A stretch of 64,000 bases of DNA from UBA952 sp044361535 (GCA_044361535.1 JBIKIQ010000014.1:28988-92987), one strand, 5' to 3'. Positions 44,274 through 53,491 are shown, numbered from the stretch's first letter. Made by a program: numbers and translations. The notes: generated by a model not told the origin, from the sequence alone.

Positions 44274-45314
44274 TTATTTTGTGTAGGTTAGTTGCTCATT
44301 TCTTACTTTGTAGATACGTTCAATAATATCTACTACCTTCAATCCCTCTAAGGCATTGGTTGTTGGCGAAGTTCGTCCTTTCAAGGTATCAATCACATTT
44401 GAAATTACATAGTTGTGATTAGCTGCTGAACCTTTATATGGACCGTAATCATTCGCGGGATTTGATTCTTTTAAAGTCGGCATTTCATATCCAGAGATGT
44501 TGCAGATTTCCACTTCATTCATGTATTGCCCCCCAATTTTAACACTACCATTTTGTCCAATTATTGTCATGGACGATTCTAAATTCTGATTAGCAACGGA
44601 TGTTGAATAATTTAAACTACCCAAACCCCCATTAATAAAATCAAAACTAACAAAACCAGAATCTTCAAAATCAGTCGTGTTTTGGTGATTAAAATCAGCG
44701 AATTTTCCTTGAATATTGTCAATATCTCCAAATAACCAATACATGATATCGATAAAATGTGAGAATTGAGTAAACAGGGTTCCTCCATCTAAATCTTTGG
44801 TCCCCTTCCATCCTCCTGCCTTGTAATAACGATCATCACGGTTCCAATAACAATTCAATTGTACCATGTAAATTTCTCCCAATTTACCTTCTGTAATTAC
44901 AGATTTAATCCATTCTGATGGCGGTGAATAGCGATTTTGCATCACGCAAAACACTTGTCTAGAAACTTGTAAAGCCTTAAATATCAATTCCTCACAACTA
45001 CTCTTGGTTAATCCCATTGGTTTTTCGCAAACCACATGCTTTTTTGCCTCCAGTGCTTTCAACGATTGTTCGGCATGCAAGCCATTAGGTGTACAAACAT
45101 TTACAACGTCAAACTCAAGTCCGCTAGATAATAATTCCTCCACGGTTGTAAAGAATGGGACATCAAAATCTACCGCTCCACATTCTTCTTTTGAACGAAC
45201 ATCAACCATAGCAACCAATTCGCCTTCGGCATCACGTCGTATCATTTCTGCATGCCTTTTTCCAATGTGACCGGCGCCAACGACAGCAAATTTTATTTTA
45301 GCATCATTTCCCAT
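44274..45314 (-). CDS. wlbA: UDP-GlcNAcA 3-dehydrogenase (WlbA/WbpB-like, Gfo/Idh/MocA)
   Basis: The Rossmann motif GAGHIGKRH (13-21) and VCEKPMG (~99-105) define a Gfo/Idh/MocA enzyme. Its neighbours, WbpD- and WbpE-like genes, point to the WlbA/WbpB role: oxidation of C3 of UDP-GlcNAcA. The conserved NRYSPP segment after the EKP motif agrees with this subgroup. The ATG at 45314 is one base after the acetyltransferase stop; an in-frame TTG at 45341 would overlap that gene. Confidence 0.82.
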   Translation of the reverse strand: MGNDAKIKFAVVGAGHIGKRHAEMIRRDAEGELVAMVDVRSKEECGAVDFDVPFFTTVEELLSSGLEFDVVNVCTPNGLHAEQSLKALEAKKHVVCEKPMGLTKSSCEELIFKALQVSRQVFCVMQNRYSPPSEWIKSVITEGKLGEIYMVQLNCYWNRDDRYYKAGGWKGTKDLDGGTLFTQFSHFIDIMYWLFGDIDNIQGKFADFNHQNTTDFEDSGFVSFDFINGGLGSLNYSTSVANQNLESSMTIIGQNGSVKIGGQYMNEVEICNISGYEMPTLKESNPANDYGPYKGSAANHNYVISNVIDTLKGRTSPTTNALEGLKVVDIIERIYKVRNEQLTYTK

Positions 45315-45315
45315 A

Positions 45316-45885
45316 TCAAATTTTTCTAACTTTATTTTCAACTAATTCATATTTTTCATTGGATTCAGGACAAATTGCCATTCCCTTTTCATCGAAATTT
45401 AAACGGTGACCAAACTCACTCATCCAACCAATTTGTCTCGCAGGATTTCCAACTACCAAGGCGTAATCTGGCACATGTTTAGTAACAACAGAACCTGCTC
45501 CAATAAAAGCGTATTCACCAATATCATGTCCACAAACAATAGTTGCATTTGCACCAATACTCGCTCCTTTCTTAACCGTCGTTTTGGTGTATTGTCCTCT
45601 TCTATTTACACCACTTCTTGGATTAACAACATTTGTAAAAACCATTGATGGCCCTAAGAAAACATCGTCCTCACAAACTACTCCAGTGTAAATAGAAACG
45701 TTATTTTGCACTTTGACATTTTCCCCAAGAACAACCTCAGGCGAGATTACCACATTTTGACCAATGTTGCAATTTTCTCCAAGTGTGCAATTTGACATAA
45801 CATGCGAAAAATGCCAAATTTTAGTTCCTTCTCCAATTGTACAACCTTCGTCAACAAAAGCTGATTCGTGTGCAAAATACCCCAT
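45316..45885 (-). CDS. wbpD: UDP-2-acetamido-3-amino-glucuronate N-acetyltransferase (WbpD/WlbB-like)
   Basis: A left-handed beta-helix acetyltransferase: FAHESAFVDEGCTIGEGTKI opens the hexapeptide repeats, with FTNVVNPRSGVNRR in the middle and GNPARQIGWMSEFG near the end. These are the specific marks of WbpD/WlbB, which acetylates the C3 amino group. The product with the neighbouring enzymes is UDP-2,3-diacetamido-2,3-dideoxy-glucuronate. It overlaps the stop of the UDP-xylose synthase gene by one base. Confidence 0.88.
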   Translation of the reverse strand: MGYFAHESAFVDEGCTIGEGTKIWHFSHVMSNCTLGENCNIGQNVVISPEVVLGENVKVQNNVSIYTGVVCEDDVFLGPSMVFTNVVNPRSGVNRRGQYTKTTVKKGASIGANATIVCGHDIGEYAFIGAGSVVTKHVPDYALVVGNPARQIGWMSEFGHRLNFDEKGMAICPESNEKYELVENKVRKI

Positions 45886-46871
45886 TACTTTATAATATAT
45901 TTATCAAAATTATTGTGATCTGTTTCTTCTAATTCTTCCTTCTTTAGGGTTTGAAAATAAGCATAAGTTCTTTTCAATCCTTCATTCCTTTCAATTTTCG
46001 GCTCCCAATTCAACAACTGTCTTGCCTTCGTAATATCTGGCTGTCTTTGTTTTGGATCATCAACCGGTAAATCCTTATAAATTACCTTTTGTGTTGTTCC
46101 GGTCAAATTAATTATTTCTTCTGCAAATTGAGAAATTGTAATTTCTGATGGATTTCCAATATTTACGGGCTGAACATAATCTGAATATAGAAGACGAACG
46201 ATTCCCTCGACCAAATCATCTACATAACAGAATGATCGTGTTTGTGTACCATCACCAAAAATGGTTAAATCTTCACCTCGCAGTGCTTGTCCAATAAATG
46301 CCGGTAATACTCGTCCATCATTCAAGCGCATTCGCGGTCCGTATGTATTAAAAATTCTCGCAATTCTTGTTTCGACATCATGAAAATTATGATAAGCCAT
46401 AGTTATTGCCTCTTGAAAACGCTTTGCTTCATCATACACACCACGTGGTCCAACTGGATTAACATTCCCCCAGTATTCTTCAGTTTGAGGATGAACTGTT
46501 GGATCTCCATATACCTCTGAAGTCGAAGCAATAAGTACTTTTGCTCCTTTTGCTTTTGCAAGACCCAAACAATTATGAATTCCCAATGAACCTACTTTTA
46601 ATGTTTGAATAGGAATCTTCAAATAGTCGATTGGGCTTGCTGGGGATGCAAAATGCAAGATATAATCCAAATTTCCAGCAACATGAATAAATTTTGAAAC
46701 ATCGTGATTATAGTATTCAAATTGCTCGAGAGGAAAAAGATGTTCAATATTTTTTAAACGACCAGTAATGAGATTATCCATACCAATGACATGGTAACCA
46801 TCACGTATAAAACGATCACAAAGGTGAGACCCTAAAAATCCAGCTGCTCCTGTTATTAAAACACGTTTCAT
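45885..46871 (-). CDS. uxs: UDP-glucuronate decarboxylase (UDP-xylose synthase)
   Basis: The SDR signature TGAAGFLGS (7-15) and catalytic YDEAK (Tyr146, Lys150) are clear. The stretches HFASPASPIDYLKIPIQT and STSEVYGDP belong to the UXS group, which turns UDP-glucuronate into UDP-xylose. Its substrate is made by the Ugd enzyme encoded just upstream, and the two genes overlap by 4 bases. UDP-xylose may be a polymer component. Confidence 0.88.
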   Translation of the reverse strand: MKRVLITGAAGFLGSHLCDRFIRDGYHVIGMDNLITGRLKNIEHLFPLEQFEYYNHDVSKFIHVAGNLDYILHFASPASPIDYLKIPIQTLKVGSLGIHNCLGLAKAKGAKVLIASTSEVYGDPTVHPQTEEYWGNVNPVGPRGVYDEAKRFQEAITMAYHNFHDVETRIARIFNTYGPRMRLNDGRVLPAFIGQALRGEDLTIFGDGTQTRSFCYVDDLVEGIVRLLYSDYVQPVNIGNPSEITISQFAEEIINLTGTTQKVIYKDLPVDDPKQRQPDITKARQLLNWEPKIERNEGLKRTYAYFQTLKKEELEETDHNNFDKYIIK

Positions 46872-48187
46872 TTATACTCAATACTATTTCTACCAATACT
46901 GCTATAATAGAATCCTTTGTCAGTCATTTCTTCCAAGTCGAACAAATTTCTTCCATCAAAAATAACAGCTTCATTCATCAATTCTTTTATCCTTGCAAAA
47001 TCAGGATTTCGAAAGATACCCCATTCTGTACAAATCACCAAGGCATCCACCTTTTTTAATACTGCATATTCATTGGTGGCAAATTGTATTTTATCACCAT
47101 ATAATCGTTGAACATTTGGCATTGCCTCGGGATCATAAGAAATTACTTCCACCCCGGCTTCAATTAATAAATCAATTAAATAAAGTGCTGGAGCTTCGCG
47201 TATATCGTCTGTATCTGGTTTGAATGCTAAACCCCAAATAGCGATTTTTTTACCTTTCAAGTTCCCTCTGAAAAAATTATTAATCTTTGGAAACAAAATA
47301 GTTTTCTGGGATTGATTAACCTTCATCACTGCATCCAAAATCTCAAAGTTGAAATTATTCTCTTTTCCTGACTTTGAAAGTGCCTGAACGTCTTTTGGGA
47401 AACAAGAACCTCCATATCCAATTCCAGGAAATAAAAATCGTTTTCCAATGCGACTATCTGAACCGATTCCAATGCGCACCTTATCAACATCGGCCCCAAC
47501 CAACTCGCAAAAATTTGCGATTTCATTCATAAACGTGATCTTGGTCGCCAGAAATGAATTTGCCGCATATTTGGTCAATTCAGCCGACTTTTCATCCATA
47601 AAATATATAGGATTCCCTTGTCGAACAAAAGGTTTGTATAGGCTTTCCATGACTTTTTTCGCACGATCATCAGAAGTACCAATCACTACACGATCTGGTT
47701 TCAAAAAATCACTAACAGCGAAGCCTTCTCGCAAAAATTCAGGGTTAGATACCACTGCAAAATCAACTTCAGCATTTTTAGAAATCGCTTGTGTTACCTT
47801 TTCTGCAGTCCCGACAGGAACGGTACTCTTATCAACAATGACTTTGTAATCAGCTATTATCTTTCCCAATTCGTCTGCTACACCTAAAATGTAAGATAAA
47901 TCTGCAGAACCGTCTTCTCCAGGAGGAGTTGGTAGAGCAAGAAATATAATTTCAGCATCTTTAATTCCTTCTGAGAGAGAAGTTGTAAATGTCAATCTTC
48001 CTGCAGTAATATTTCGCTCAAAAAGAACATCAAGATTCGGTTCGTAAATAGGAACTTCACCATTTCTTAAACGTTCAACTTTTTTTTCATCAATATCAAT
48101 ACAAGTAACGTTATTTCCAGTTTCAGCAAAACAGGTTCCTGTTACAAGTCCAACATACCCTGTTCCGACAACAGCAATTTTTTTCAT
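46868..48187 (-). CDS. ugd: UDP-glucose 6-dehydrogenase
   Basis: The N-terminal GTGYVGLVTG (8-17), PTPPGEDG, DKSTVPVGT, SNPEFLREG and the catalytic-cysteine motif GGSCFPKD (Cys262) identify UDP-glucose dehydrogenase. The length of 439 is normal. It oxidises UDP-glucose to UDP-glucuronate, which the next gene product decarboxylates. It lies 19 bases after the aminotransferase gene. Confidence 0.93.
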   Translation of the reverse strand: MKKIAVVGTGYVGLVTGTCFAETGNNVTCIDIDEKKVERLRNGEVPIYEPNLDVLFERNITAGRLTFTTSLSEGIKDAEIIFLALPTPPGEDGSADLSYILGVADELGKIIADYKVIVDKSTVPVGTAEKVTQAISKNAEVDFAVVSNPEFLREGFAVSDFLKPDRVVIGTSDDRAKKVMESLYKPFVRQGNPIYFMDEKSAELTKYAANSFLATKITFMNEIANFCELVGADVDKVRIGIGSDSRIGKRFLFPGIGYGGSCFPKDVQALSKSGKENNFNFEILDAVMKVNQSQKTILFPKINNFFRGNLKGKKIAIWGLAFKPDTDDIREAPALYLIDLLIEAGVEVISYDPEAMPNVQRLYGDKIQFATNEYAVLKKVDALVICTEWGIFRNPDFARIKELMNEAVIFDGRNLFDLEEMTDKGFYYSSIGRNSIEYK

Positions 48188-48206
48188 TGGTAGTAGTTCA
48201 AAAGAA

Positions 48207-49337
48207 TTAATTGTTCAAATACTCTCCAACAGTTTTGGTAATTAACTCTAACTGTTCTGTTTGCATTTCGGTATGAATTGGCAAAGAAATAACCCTTTCA
48301 GTTAACCAATCAGTTACAGGTAAATTCAAAGAACCACTTCCAAAAGATTCAAACATTTTTTGGCGATGCGCAGGAACCGGATAATAAATCATTGAAGGAA
48401 TTCCTTTCTCTGCTAAAAACTCATTTAACCCGTCTCTATTATGCCCCTCCAATGTTAACGTATATTGATGAAAAACATGTTTTGAATCGTGAGAGCGAAA
48501 TGGAATCTTCACTCCTTCCATTGGTCCAAAAAACGCATCATAATAGTCAGCAACTTCTCTACGAGCATCAATGTAATTATCTAATTGACGAAGCTTTATA
48601 CGCAAAACGGCAGCTTGAATCGTATCTAAACGTGAATTACAACCAACCACGTCATGGTAATATTTTTTACTTTGACCATGATTAGCAATCATTTTAATTT
48701 TCTGAGCTAATACTTCGTTATTGGTGAAAATTGCCCCTCCATCTCCATAACATCCCAAATTTTTAGAAGGAAAAAATGATGTACATCCAATATCGCCAAT
48801 GGTTCCTGTTTTCACAACAGTTCCATCCGTCAAGTGATAATCTGAACCTATAGCTTGTGCATTATCTTCAATAACGAACAAATTGTGCTTTTTAGCTATG
48901 GACATAATTGCATTCATATCCGCTGCTTGTCCGTACAAATGTACAGGAACAATCGCTTTCGTCTTCGGTGTAATCGCCCTCTCAATTGATTCAGCATCCA
49001 CACAAAATGTGTCTTTATCTACCTCAACGAAGACTGGTTTTAAGCCCAATAAAGCAATAACCTCTGTTGTTGCAATATAGGTGAATGATGGTGTAATCAC
49101 TTCATCACCGGGCTTTAAATCCAACGCCATCATTGCGATTTGAAGAGCATCCGTACCATTAGCACATGGAATTACATGATTTACTCCTAAATAATCTTTT
49201 AGATCTTCCGTAAAATTGGTTACCTCAGGTCCATTTATGAAATGAGCATTTTCTATTACTTCAGAGATAGCTGAATCTATTGCAGGTTTAATTTTCTCAT
49301 ATTGAGAAACTAAATCAACCATTTGAATTTTTTTCAT
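48207..49337 (-). CDS. wbpE: Sugar aminotransferase (WbpE/WlbC-like, DegT family)
   Basis: A PLP enzyme with ANGTDALQIA (59-68), VIEDNAQAIGS (155-165) and the lysine in FFPSKNLGCYGDGG (Lys192). This pattern fits WbpE/WlbC, which aminates the 3-keto form of UDP-GlcNAcA. With WlbA- and WbpD-like enzymes downstream it completes the route to UDP-2,3-diacetamido-glucuronate. It is the first gene of the second sugar operon, with a -7 box 26 bases upstream. Confidence 0.87.
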   Translation of the reverse strand: MKKIQMVDLVSQYEKIKPAIDSAISEVIENAHFINGPEVTNFTEDLKDYLGVNHVIPCANGTDALQIAMMALDLKPGDEVITPSFTYIATTEVIALLGLKPVFVEVDKDTFCVDAESIERAITPKTKAIVPVHLYGQAADMNAIMSIAKKHNLFVIEDNAQAIGSDYHLTDGTVVKTGTIGDIGCTSFFPSKNLGCYGDGGAIFTNNEVLAQKIKMIANHGQSKKYYHDVVGCNSRLDTIQAAVLRIKLRQLDNYIDARREVADYYDAFFGPMEGVKIPFRSHDSKHVFHQYTLTLEGHNRDGLNEFLAEKGIPSMIYYPVPAHRQKMFESFGSGSLNLPVTDWLTERVISLPIHTEMQTEQLELITKTVGEYLNN

Positions 49338-49362
49338 ATTTTCTTTTTCTGAAAATGAACTG

Positions 49363-49370
49363 CAAAGGTA
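49363..49370 (-). promoter_or_regulatory. Putative -7 box of the second sugar operon
   Basis: The minus strand reads TACCTTTG, a full TAnnTTTG match and identical to the boxes before hsp20 and era. It implies a leader of roughly 20 bases. Confidence 0.55.
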
Positions 49371-49515
49371 TTGAAAAACAGTAAACTTTTGAATTTATTC
49401 TGGTTAAAAAATCAAAGCGTTCTAAATTTTATTAGTACGTATAGAAAATACATCTATTTCGTGCAAAACACAATTATATTTTAACCAGATTAACAAATAA
49501 ATGCCCAAATTAATC

Positions 49516-49523
49516 TAATTTTG
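49516..49523 (+). promoter_or_regulatory. Putative -7 box for the lipoprotein gene
   Basis: TAATTTTG matches TAnnTTTG 31 bases before the ATG. The whole spacer (49338-49554, 217 bases) serves as divergent promoter region; nothing else was recognised in it. Confidence 0.45.
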
Positions 49524-49554
49524 AGTAATTAACCTATTCAAAATCAGTCAAAAG

Positions 49555-50202
49555 ATGAAAAATCTATTTATCATACCATTGTTATTGACATTTCTCTTTA
49601 GTGGGTGTTCTGAAAATACCGATGACAAAAAAAATAATGGCTCTACTCAAAATGAGAACACCATGGATCGTAATTCTAAAAAAAAAGGAACAAACCTGCC
49701 CCAAGATGAAAGGAACGAAAAAAAACTAACAGTTGAAGAACGCATTGAAGAAATCAGGAATTGGTATACTGAAATTCAAAAGATTGGACTTAAAAATTGC
49801 CAAACCAAAAGAAAGACTCGCTTTGAAAATGGTTTAATTCCCGAAAGTGAACGAATGCCATTTGAGCAAGTAGTAAAAACATGTAAACTCAATGAAGATT
49901 TTGATATAATAAAAGGTGAATTTTCAGGATACGAATGGGCTCAGCAAGTTTCTATCTGCAAAAAGAATGGCAAGGTGTTTTTTATATTTGTAACTGGTGG
50001 CGCGGAATCATGGAGTTATGAATACCGATATTACTTTGATACAGATGAAAATTTAATTCGCCATTTAGAAAGGGAAGCAGAAGGTGGTGAAGAAATTAGC
50101 GGACCAAATAAACAAATTAAAATAGATCCTAAAAAGAGATCAGTTCATGATTGCGCTAAAGACTATTTGAAAGAAATTGAATTTGTTACAGGCAGAAAGT
50201 AG
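49555..50202 (+). CDS. Uncharacterised lipoprotein
   Basis: A lipoprotein signal ends at FSGC (Cys18). A charged, Lys/Asn-rich linker (~20-65) follows, then a globular part of ~145 residues with several aromatic strands (SWSYEYRYYFD) and three cysteines. I do not recognise the family. It is probably anchored in the outer or inner membrane facing the periplasm. It stands alone on the plus strand between the sugar operon and recO, convergent with the latter (24-base gap). Confidence 0.7.
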   Translation: MKNLFIIPLLLTFLFSGCSENTDDKKNNGSTQNENTMDRNSKKKGTNLPQDERNEKKLTVEERIEEIRNWYTEIQKIGLKNCQTKRKTRFENGLIPESERMPFEQVVKTCKLNEDFDIIKGEFSGYEWAQQVSICKKNGKVFFIFVTGGAESWSYEYRYYFDTDENLIRHLEREAEGGEEISGPNKQIKIDPKKRSVHDCAKDYLKEIEFVTGRK

Positions 50203-50226
50203 TTCCTTCAAGTTGAAATGCATAAA

Positions 50227-50922
50227 TTAATGAAGAATTTCCTTGGCTAACTCTAATGATTTTTGCCCTTTAAAATTAGGGAGATGTACAGTTAGATAAG
50301 TTATCAAGAGGGAAACAACTTGTTTTGCGTGTAATTCTAAACCTAAAGAGGCATTTTCTCTTTCTAAAAGACAATCTTTAATTACAGTACTTGCTTCTGA
50401 ATTTATTATCTTGTCAAGATTCATCGGATTTGTAGTAAAAACCCCTTGTTCTAAATCAAAAAAAGATGAATTTTCATCTTCAACATGAGGTCTAATTCCA
50501 AGATGTGTAATGTATTTTAAAAGAAATAAAGCTGGATAAGACTTTAAATTATTTTCTTTTTCTAATTGAGCAATTTCATTTTTAATAAACAAAAACAAAC
50601 TGACATCTTTCTCTTCTGATTTTATACTTTGGTGAAGAACTTCAGCAACGAAAAACGCGATTACAGACTTAAATGGATTGGTAAAAATACTATTCATGGA
50701 ATTAACTAGTTCTACCTGATTTATTTTCCCCATTTCTGAATCAGGCCTTTTGTAATAAGTCACTTCATAAATTCCAAGTGGGAATAAATTACCTGATTTT
50801 TTCTTTCCACCTAAAAAAACAAATTTCTGAATTCCTGAATTTTCTAAAAAAAAAGTAGCAATCATACTATTTTCACTGAAAGAAATTCGGTTTAACAAGA
50901 TTCCGTTATCACACTGTTTCAT
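50227..50922 (-). CDS. recO: DNA repair protein RecO
   Basis: The N-terminal ~80 residues form the RecO OB-fold (start CDNGILLNRISFSENSMIATFF, then FVFLGGKKK). The rest is the helical domain, with FFVAEVLHQSI and a PALFLLKYITHLGI segment typical of RecO. The zinc cysteines found in some relatives are absent, as in many Bacteroidota. RecO helps load RecA on SSB-coated DNA. Length 231 is usual. It precedes no obvious partner; the upstream methyltransferase gene ends 5 bases before it. Confidence 0.85.
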   Translation of the reverse strand: MKQCDNGILLNRISFSENSMIATFFLENSGIQKFVFLGGKKKSGNLFPLGIYEVTYYKRPDSEMGKINQVELVNSMNSIFTNPFKSVIAFFVAEVLHQSIKSEEKDVSLFLFIKNEIAQLEKENNLKSYPALFLLKYITHLGIRPHVEDENSSFFDLEQGVFTTNPMNLDKIINSEASTVIKDCLLERENASLGLELHAKQVVSLLITYLTVHLPNFKGQKSLELAKEILH

Positions 50923-50927
50923 CGAAA

Positions 50928-51509
50928 TTATTTCACAAACCGAATGAAAAGTTCCGTTCCAATTCGAGGTTTAATTGAATTGTAACATGAATCTATGTTC
51001 AATTCTCTGAAATACTTAGAAAACAAATTTCTGTACTCTTCACTATTCCCGCCAAATGGTGGACCACCGTCAAAATCTCGATTGAAAAGAACACCCACTA
51101 ATTTTCCGTTTTCTTTCAATAAACTAGATCTATGCTTAACGTATTCCTCTCTTCTTGAGGGATGTATGGCACAAAAAAATGTTTGTTCAAAAATTACATC
51201 ATAGGTATCGTGATGCTCAAAAAAGTCTTTTTCGATGATGTTTTCAACAGGGAATTCAGGTGATAGTTTCTTAAAATTAACTATTGCCTCTTGTGCAAAA
51301 TCTAAAACATGAACATTCTTAAATCCTTGTTGCCATAAATAATCTCCTTCATATGAATTACCACATCCCGGAATTAGTATTTTTAGATTTTTATCAGTTA
51401 GTTGATCAATATAGTCTTTAAAAGGCGATGTAATTTTCCCACAGTCCCAAACAATTTTATTCTGAATGTATCTCTCTCTCCAATACTCAACAGAATCAAC
51501 AACATTCAT
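50928..51509 (-). CDS. Thiopurine S-methyltransferase family SAM methyltransferase
   Basis: The order WDCGKITSPF, IPGCGNSYEG (46-55, SAM loop), VLDFAQEAI and the late FFCAIHPSRREEY are signatures of the TPMT-like family. Such enzymes methylate small thiol, selenium, tellurium or halide compounds; the substrate cannot be read from sequence. It is probably co-transcribed with recO (5-base gap). Confidence 0.83.
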   Translation of the reverse strand: MNVVDSVEYWRERYIQNKIVWDCGKITSPFKDYIDQLTDKNLKILIPGCGNSYEGDYLWQQGFKNVHVLDFAQEAIVNFKKLSPEFPVENIIEKDFFEHHDTYDVIFEQTFFCAIHPSRREEYVKHRSSLLKENGKLVGVLFNRDFDGGPPFGGNSEEYRNLFSKYFRELNIDSCYNSIKPRIGTELFIRFVK

Positions 51510-51564
51510 AATATACTAATTAATCAAGTATTGACAAAAAGAGATCACAACAGGAAAACATCAA

Positions 51565-52104
51565 TTAGCTCAGGCGATATTTTTTAAAGAAGGCATCCCA
51601 ATTCCATACAAAATTACCCATAACTTCATCCATTCGTTTTAGAAATAAAGGATTGGGTGCTTGCATGCGTTTAAAATACTCATCTTGAAAATTATTAAGA
51701 GAATATTTATGAAAAACAGCTTTGGACATTCCATAAACCATGTTCTTTGATGGCTGATTTATTCGCGAAATGAATGATTGATAGGAACGAATTAGATTTT
51801 CAAACTCTAACTCACCCATGCCATATATTTTAGCTAATTTCTGAAAAACTAATCTTTCAATTCGGGTTGCTTGTTCCACCTCAAAAGTACTTTCTAATAG
51901 AGAAATATTTGCTGTCATCACGATTAATCCAAACTCACCACTATTCTTACTGTTGATTTCAGGCGATGTTACAAATGCCGGATCTTCATTTATCATTGTA
52001 GATATCTCTTCCCAACCAGAATCAACGGAATCAAACAAGGCGTTAATAAAAATATTCGCCACTTGATTGTCTGATAACTTTTTCTTTAATATAGTGTTAA
52101 ACAT
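51565..52104 (-). CDS. Conserved-type hypothetical protein
   Basis: A 179-residue, mostly helical and soluble protein with no signal peptide or membrane segment. I do not recognise a family. The region around LESTFEVEQATRIERLV is amphipathic. A -7 box lies 30 bases upstream, so it is likely transcribed on its own. The full-length frame, its own promoter-like element and normal codon use support a real gene. Confidence 0.6.
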   Translation of the reverse strand: MFNTILKKKLSDNQVANIFINALFDSVDSGWEEISTMINEDPAFVTSPEINSKNSGEFGLIVMTANISLLESTFEVEQATRIERLVFQKLAKIYGMGELEFENLIRSYQSFISRINQPSKNMVYGMSKAVFHKYSLNNFQDEYFKRMQAPNPLFLKRMDEVMGNFVWNWDAFFKKYRLS

Positions 52105-52134
52105 AGTTTTAGGTTTAATCTATTGTGTTTCTCA

Positions 52135-52142
52135 CAAATTTA
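52135..52142 (-). promoter_or_regulatory. Putative -7 box for the hypothetical gene
   Basis: The minus strand reads TAAATTTG, matching TAnnTTTG, 30 bases before the start codon. Confidence 0.4.
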
Positions 52143-52283
52143 ACAATCAATAAAACTAAAATTCAATTTGGTAATTTTCGTTTATCAACGAAGTTATTAA
52201 CAGAATCAGGGTGTTTTTGAGTGAAAAAATGTTAAAAACTATTGATTTTATACAAAAAATAGGATTTTGTCAATAGTTCTTTC

Positions 52284-53378
52284 CTACTCACGTTTATACT
52301 TCAGACTTATCTCTTCGATTTTATTTGCATATTTAATAACCAACTCAATGCAGGTAGTTGGTATTTTCCAAGCTTTCTTCCATACACGTTTATTAAATTC
52401 ACTATCGGGAAATTGTTTTCGTTCACTATCTCCAGATGACAATTCAACACAGCTACCTAACAGGCCAAATTGATAGCGAACATAATTTTCTAATCCACCT
52501 CCGTATGTACTTGGATCAGGAGAAACAGGCACCCTGGAGAAATTGCTCACATTCAATGCAGCGTCATTTATCAAACTATCAATCCCGTTAAAATAAGAAT
52601 GTGTTTTGGAATCAGCCCAATAAATCAAATCTCCTTTGGTATGAAAAGACAAAGTCATCAAGGGACGAATTTCCGAAACAAATTTTTGAATAACCTGTGT
52701 TTCGATGGGTTCTGCGGCATACTTTCCTTTAAAACCCTCGGAACATGGAACAGGCGAAGAATTATAGCTTTTATTTAATGCATGTGTGCCGTCATCAAAA
52801 GAATCATTAAGATCGATTCCTTTTCCATTTGCTTTCCATTCTCCAAACGTTTCTATTTTCTTAATTTGATTTATTTCTGGTAAGAATTTTTCGATATTCA
52901 CCCAATCTTCATGTGCAATTTTTAACCCATCAGGGTTAGCAACCGGCATAAAATACAAATCCAAATCAGCTAGATAATCAGTAGCTTTCTTATAAATAAT
53001 TGAATCTCCTGTAAATGACAAAAGATACATGTTCAAAAATTTCATTACAAACTTTGAACTGTAATCTTCGCGAGCATGTACATTCCCTACAAAAAGCATG
53101 GATCTTTTCTTCGGTGTTTTAGAGCCAATTCGCACAACTTTTATGGGTAACCCAAATTCTGAATTACCAATAGAGAATAAATGCGTCCTCTCTGGAAATA
53201 ACTTAACTAAAGAATCTAAATCCGAAGATATCATTTCATAGGTGTATTTTTCATTATCTTCAATCAAATAACACGATTTTTGACTGTAAATCTTACTTGA
53301 AAAAAGCGACACAAAAAGCAAAACTGCTAAAATTATTCGAATGACCATTTTGAAGTTGTTTTCACAAAAATAATTCAT
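52284..53378 (-). CDS. M14-family zinc carboxypeptidase, exported
   Basis: After a signal peptide (hydrophobic ~12-28, end near YSQ) comes an M14 metallocarboxypeptidase domain. Zinc ligands are His101 and Glu104 in HARED and His246 in SFHTKGD; the catalytic Glu is probably Glu312 in CVELSS. The substrate-binding motif usually written DLNRNF reads DLNDSF here, so the Arg of the Asn-Arg pair is missing. It may act on peptidoglycan-type or modified peptides instead of free C-terminal carboxylates. A second ATG at 53348 would give a shorter n-region; the first was kept because AAAGG lies just before it. Confidence 0.8.
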   Translation of the reverse strand: MNYFCENNFKMVIRIILAVLLFVSLFSSKIYSQKSCYLIEDNEKYTYEMISSDLDSLVKLFPERTHLFSIGNSEFGLPIKVVRIGSKTPKKRSMLFVGNVHAREDYSSKFVMKFLNMYLLSFTGDSIIYKKATDYLADLDLYFMPVANPDGLKIAHEDWVNIEKFLPEINQIKKIETFGEWKANGKGIDLNDSFDDGTHALNKSYNSSPVPCSEGFKGKYAAEPIETQVIQKFVSEIRPLMTLSFHTKGDLIYWADSKTHSYFNGIDSLINDAALNVSNFSRVPVSPDPSTYGGGLENYVRYQFGLLGSCVELSSGDSERKQFPDSEFNKRVWKKAWKIPTTCIELVIKYANKIEEISLKYKRE

Positions 53379-53436
53379 TTAGCCTTTGTCATTTTGACTT
53401 GTTACACAACTATTTCATTCCCTGTTGTTAATAACA

Positions 53437-53470
53437 ATAAAAAACACCCTGCCATTTCTGGTCAGGGTGC
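53437..53470 (-). terminator. Intrinsic terminator after hsp20
   Basis: A hairpin with arms CACCCTG/CAGGGTG and extra inner CCA/TGG pairing is followed on the minus strand by a run of six T. It lies 22 bases after the hsp20 stop. Confidence 0.85.
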
Positions 53471-53491
53471 CTTGCAGGTAGTTTGCTTTAA

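Noticed and set aside
47448..47849. Open frame of 133 residues opposite ugd
   Set aside because: It is entirely antisense to a strongly conserved gene, has no recognisable domain and no promoter-like element.
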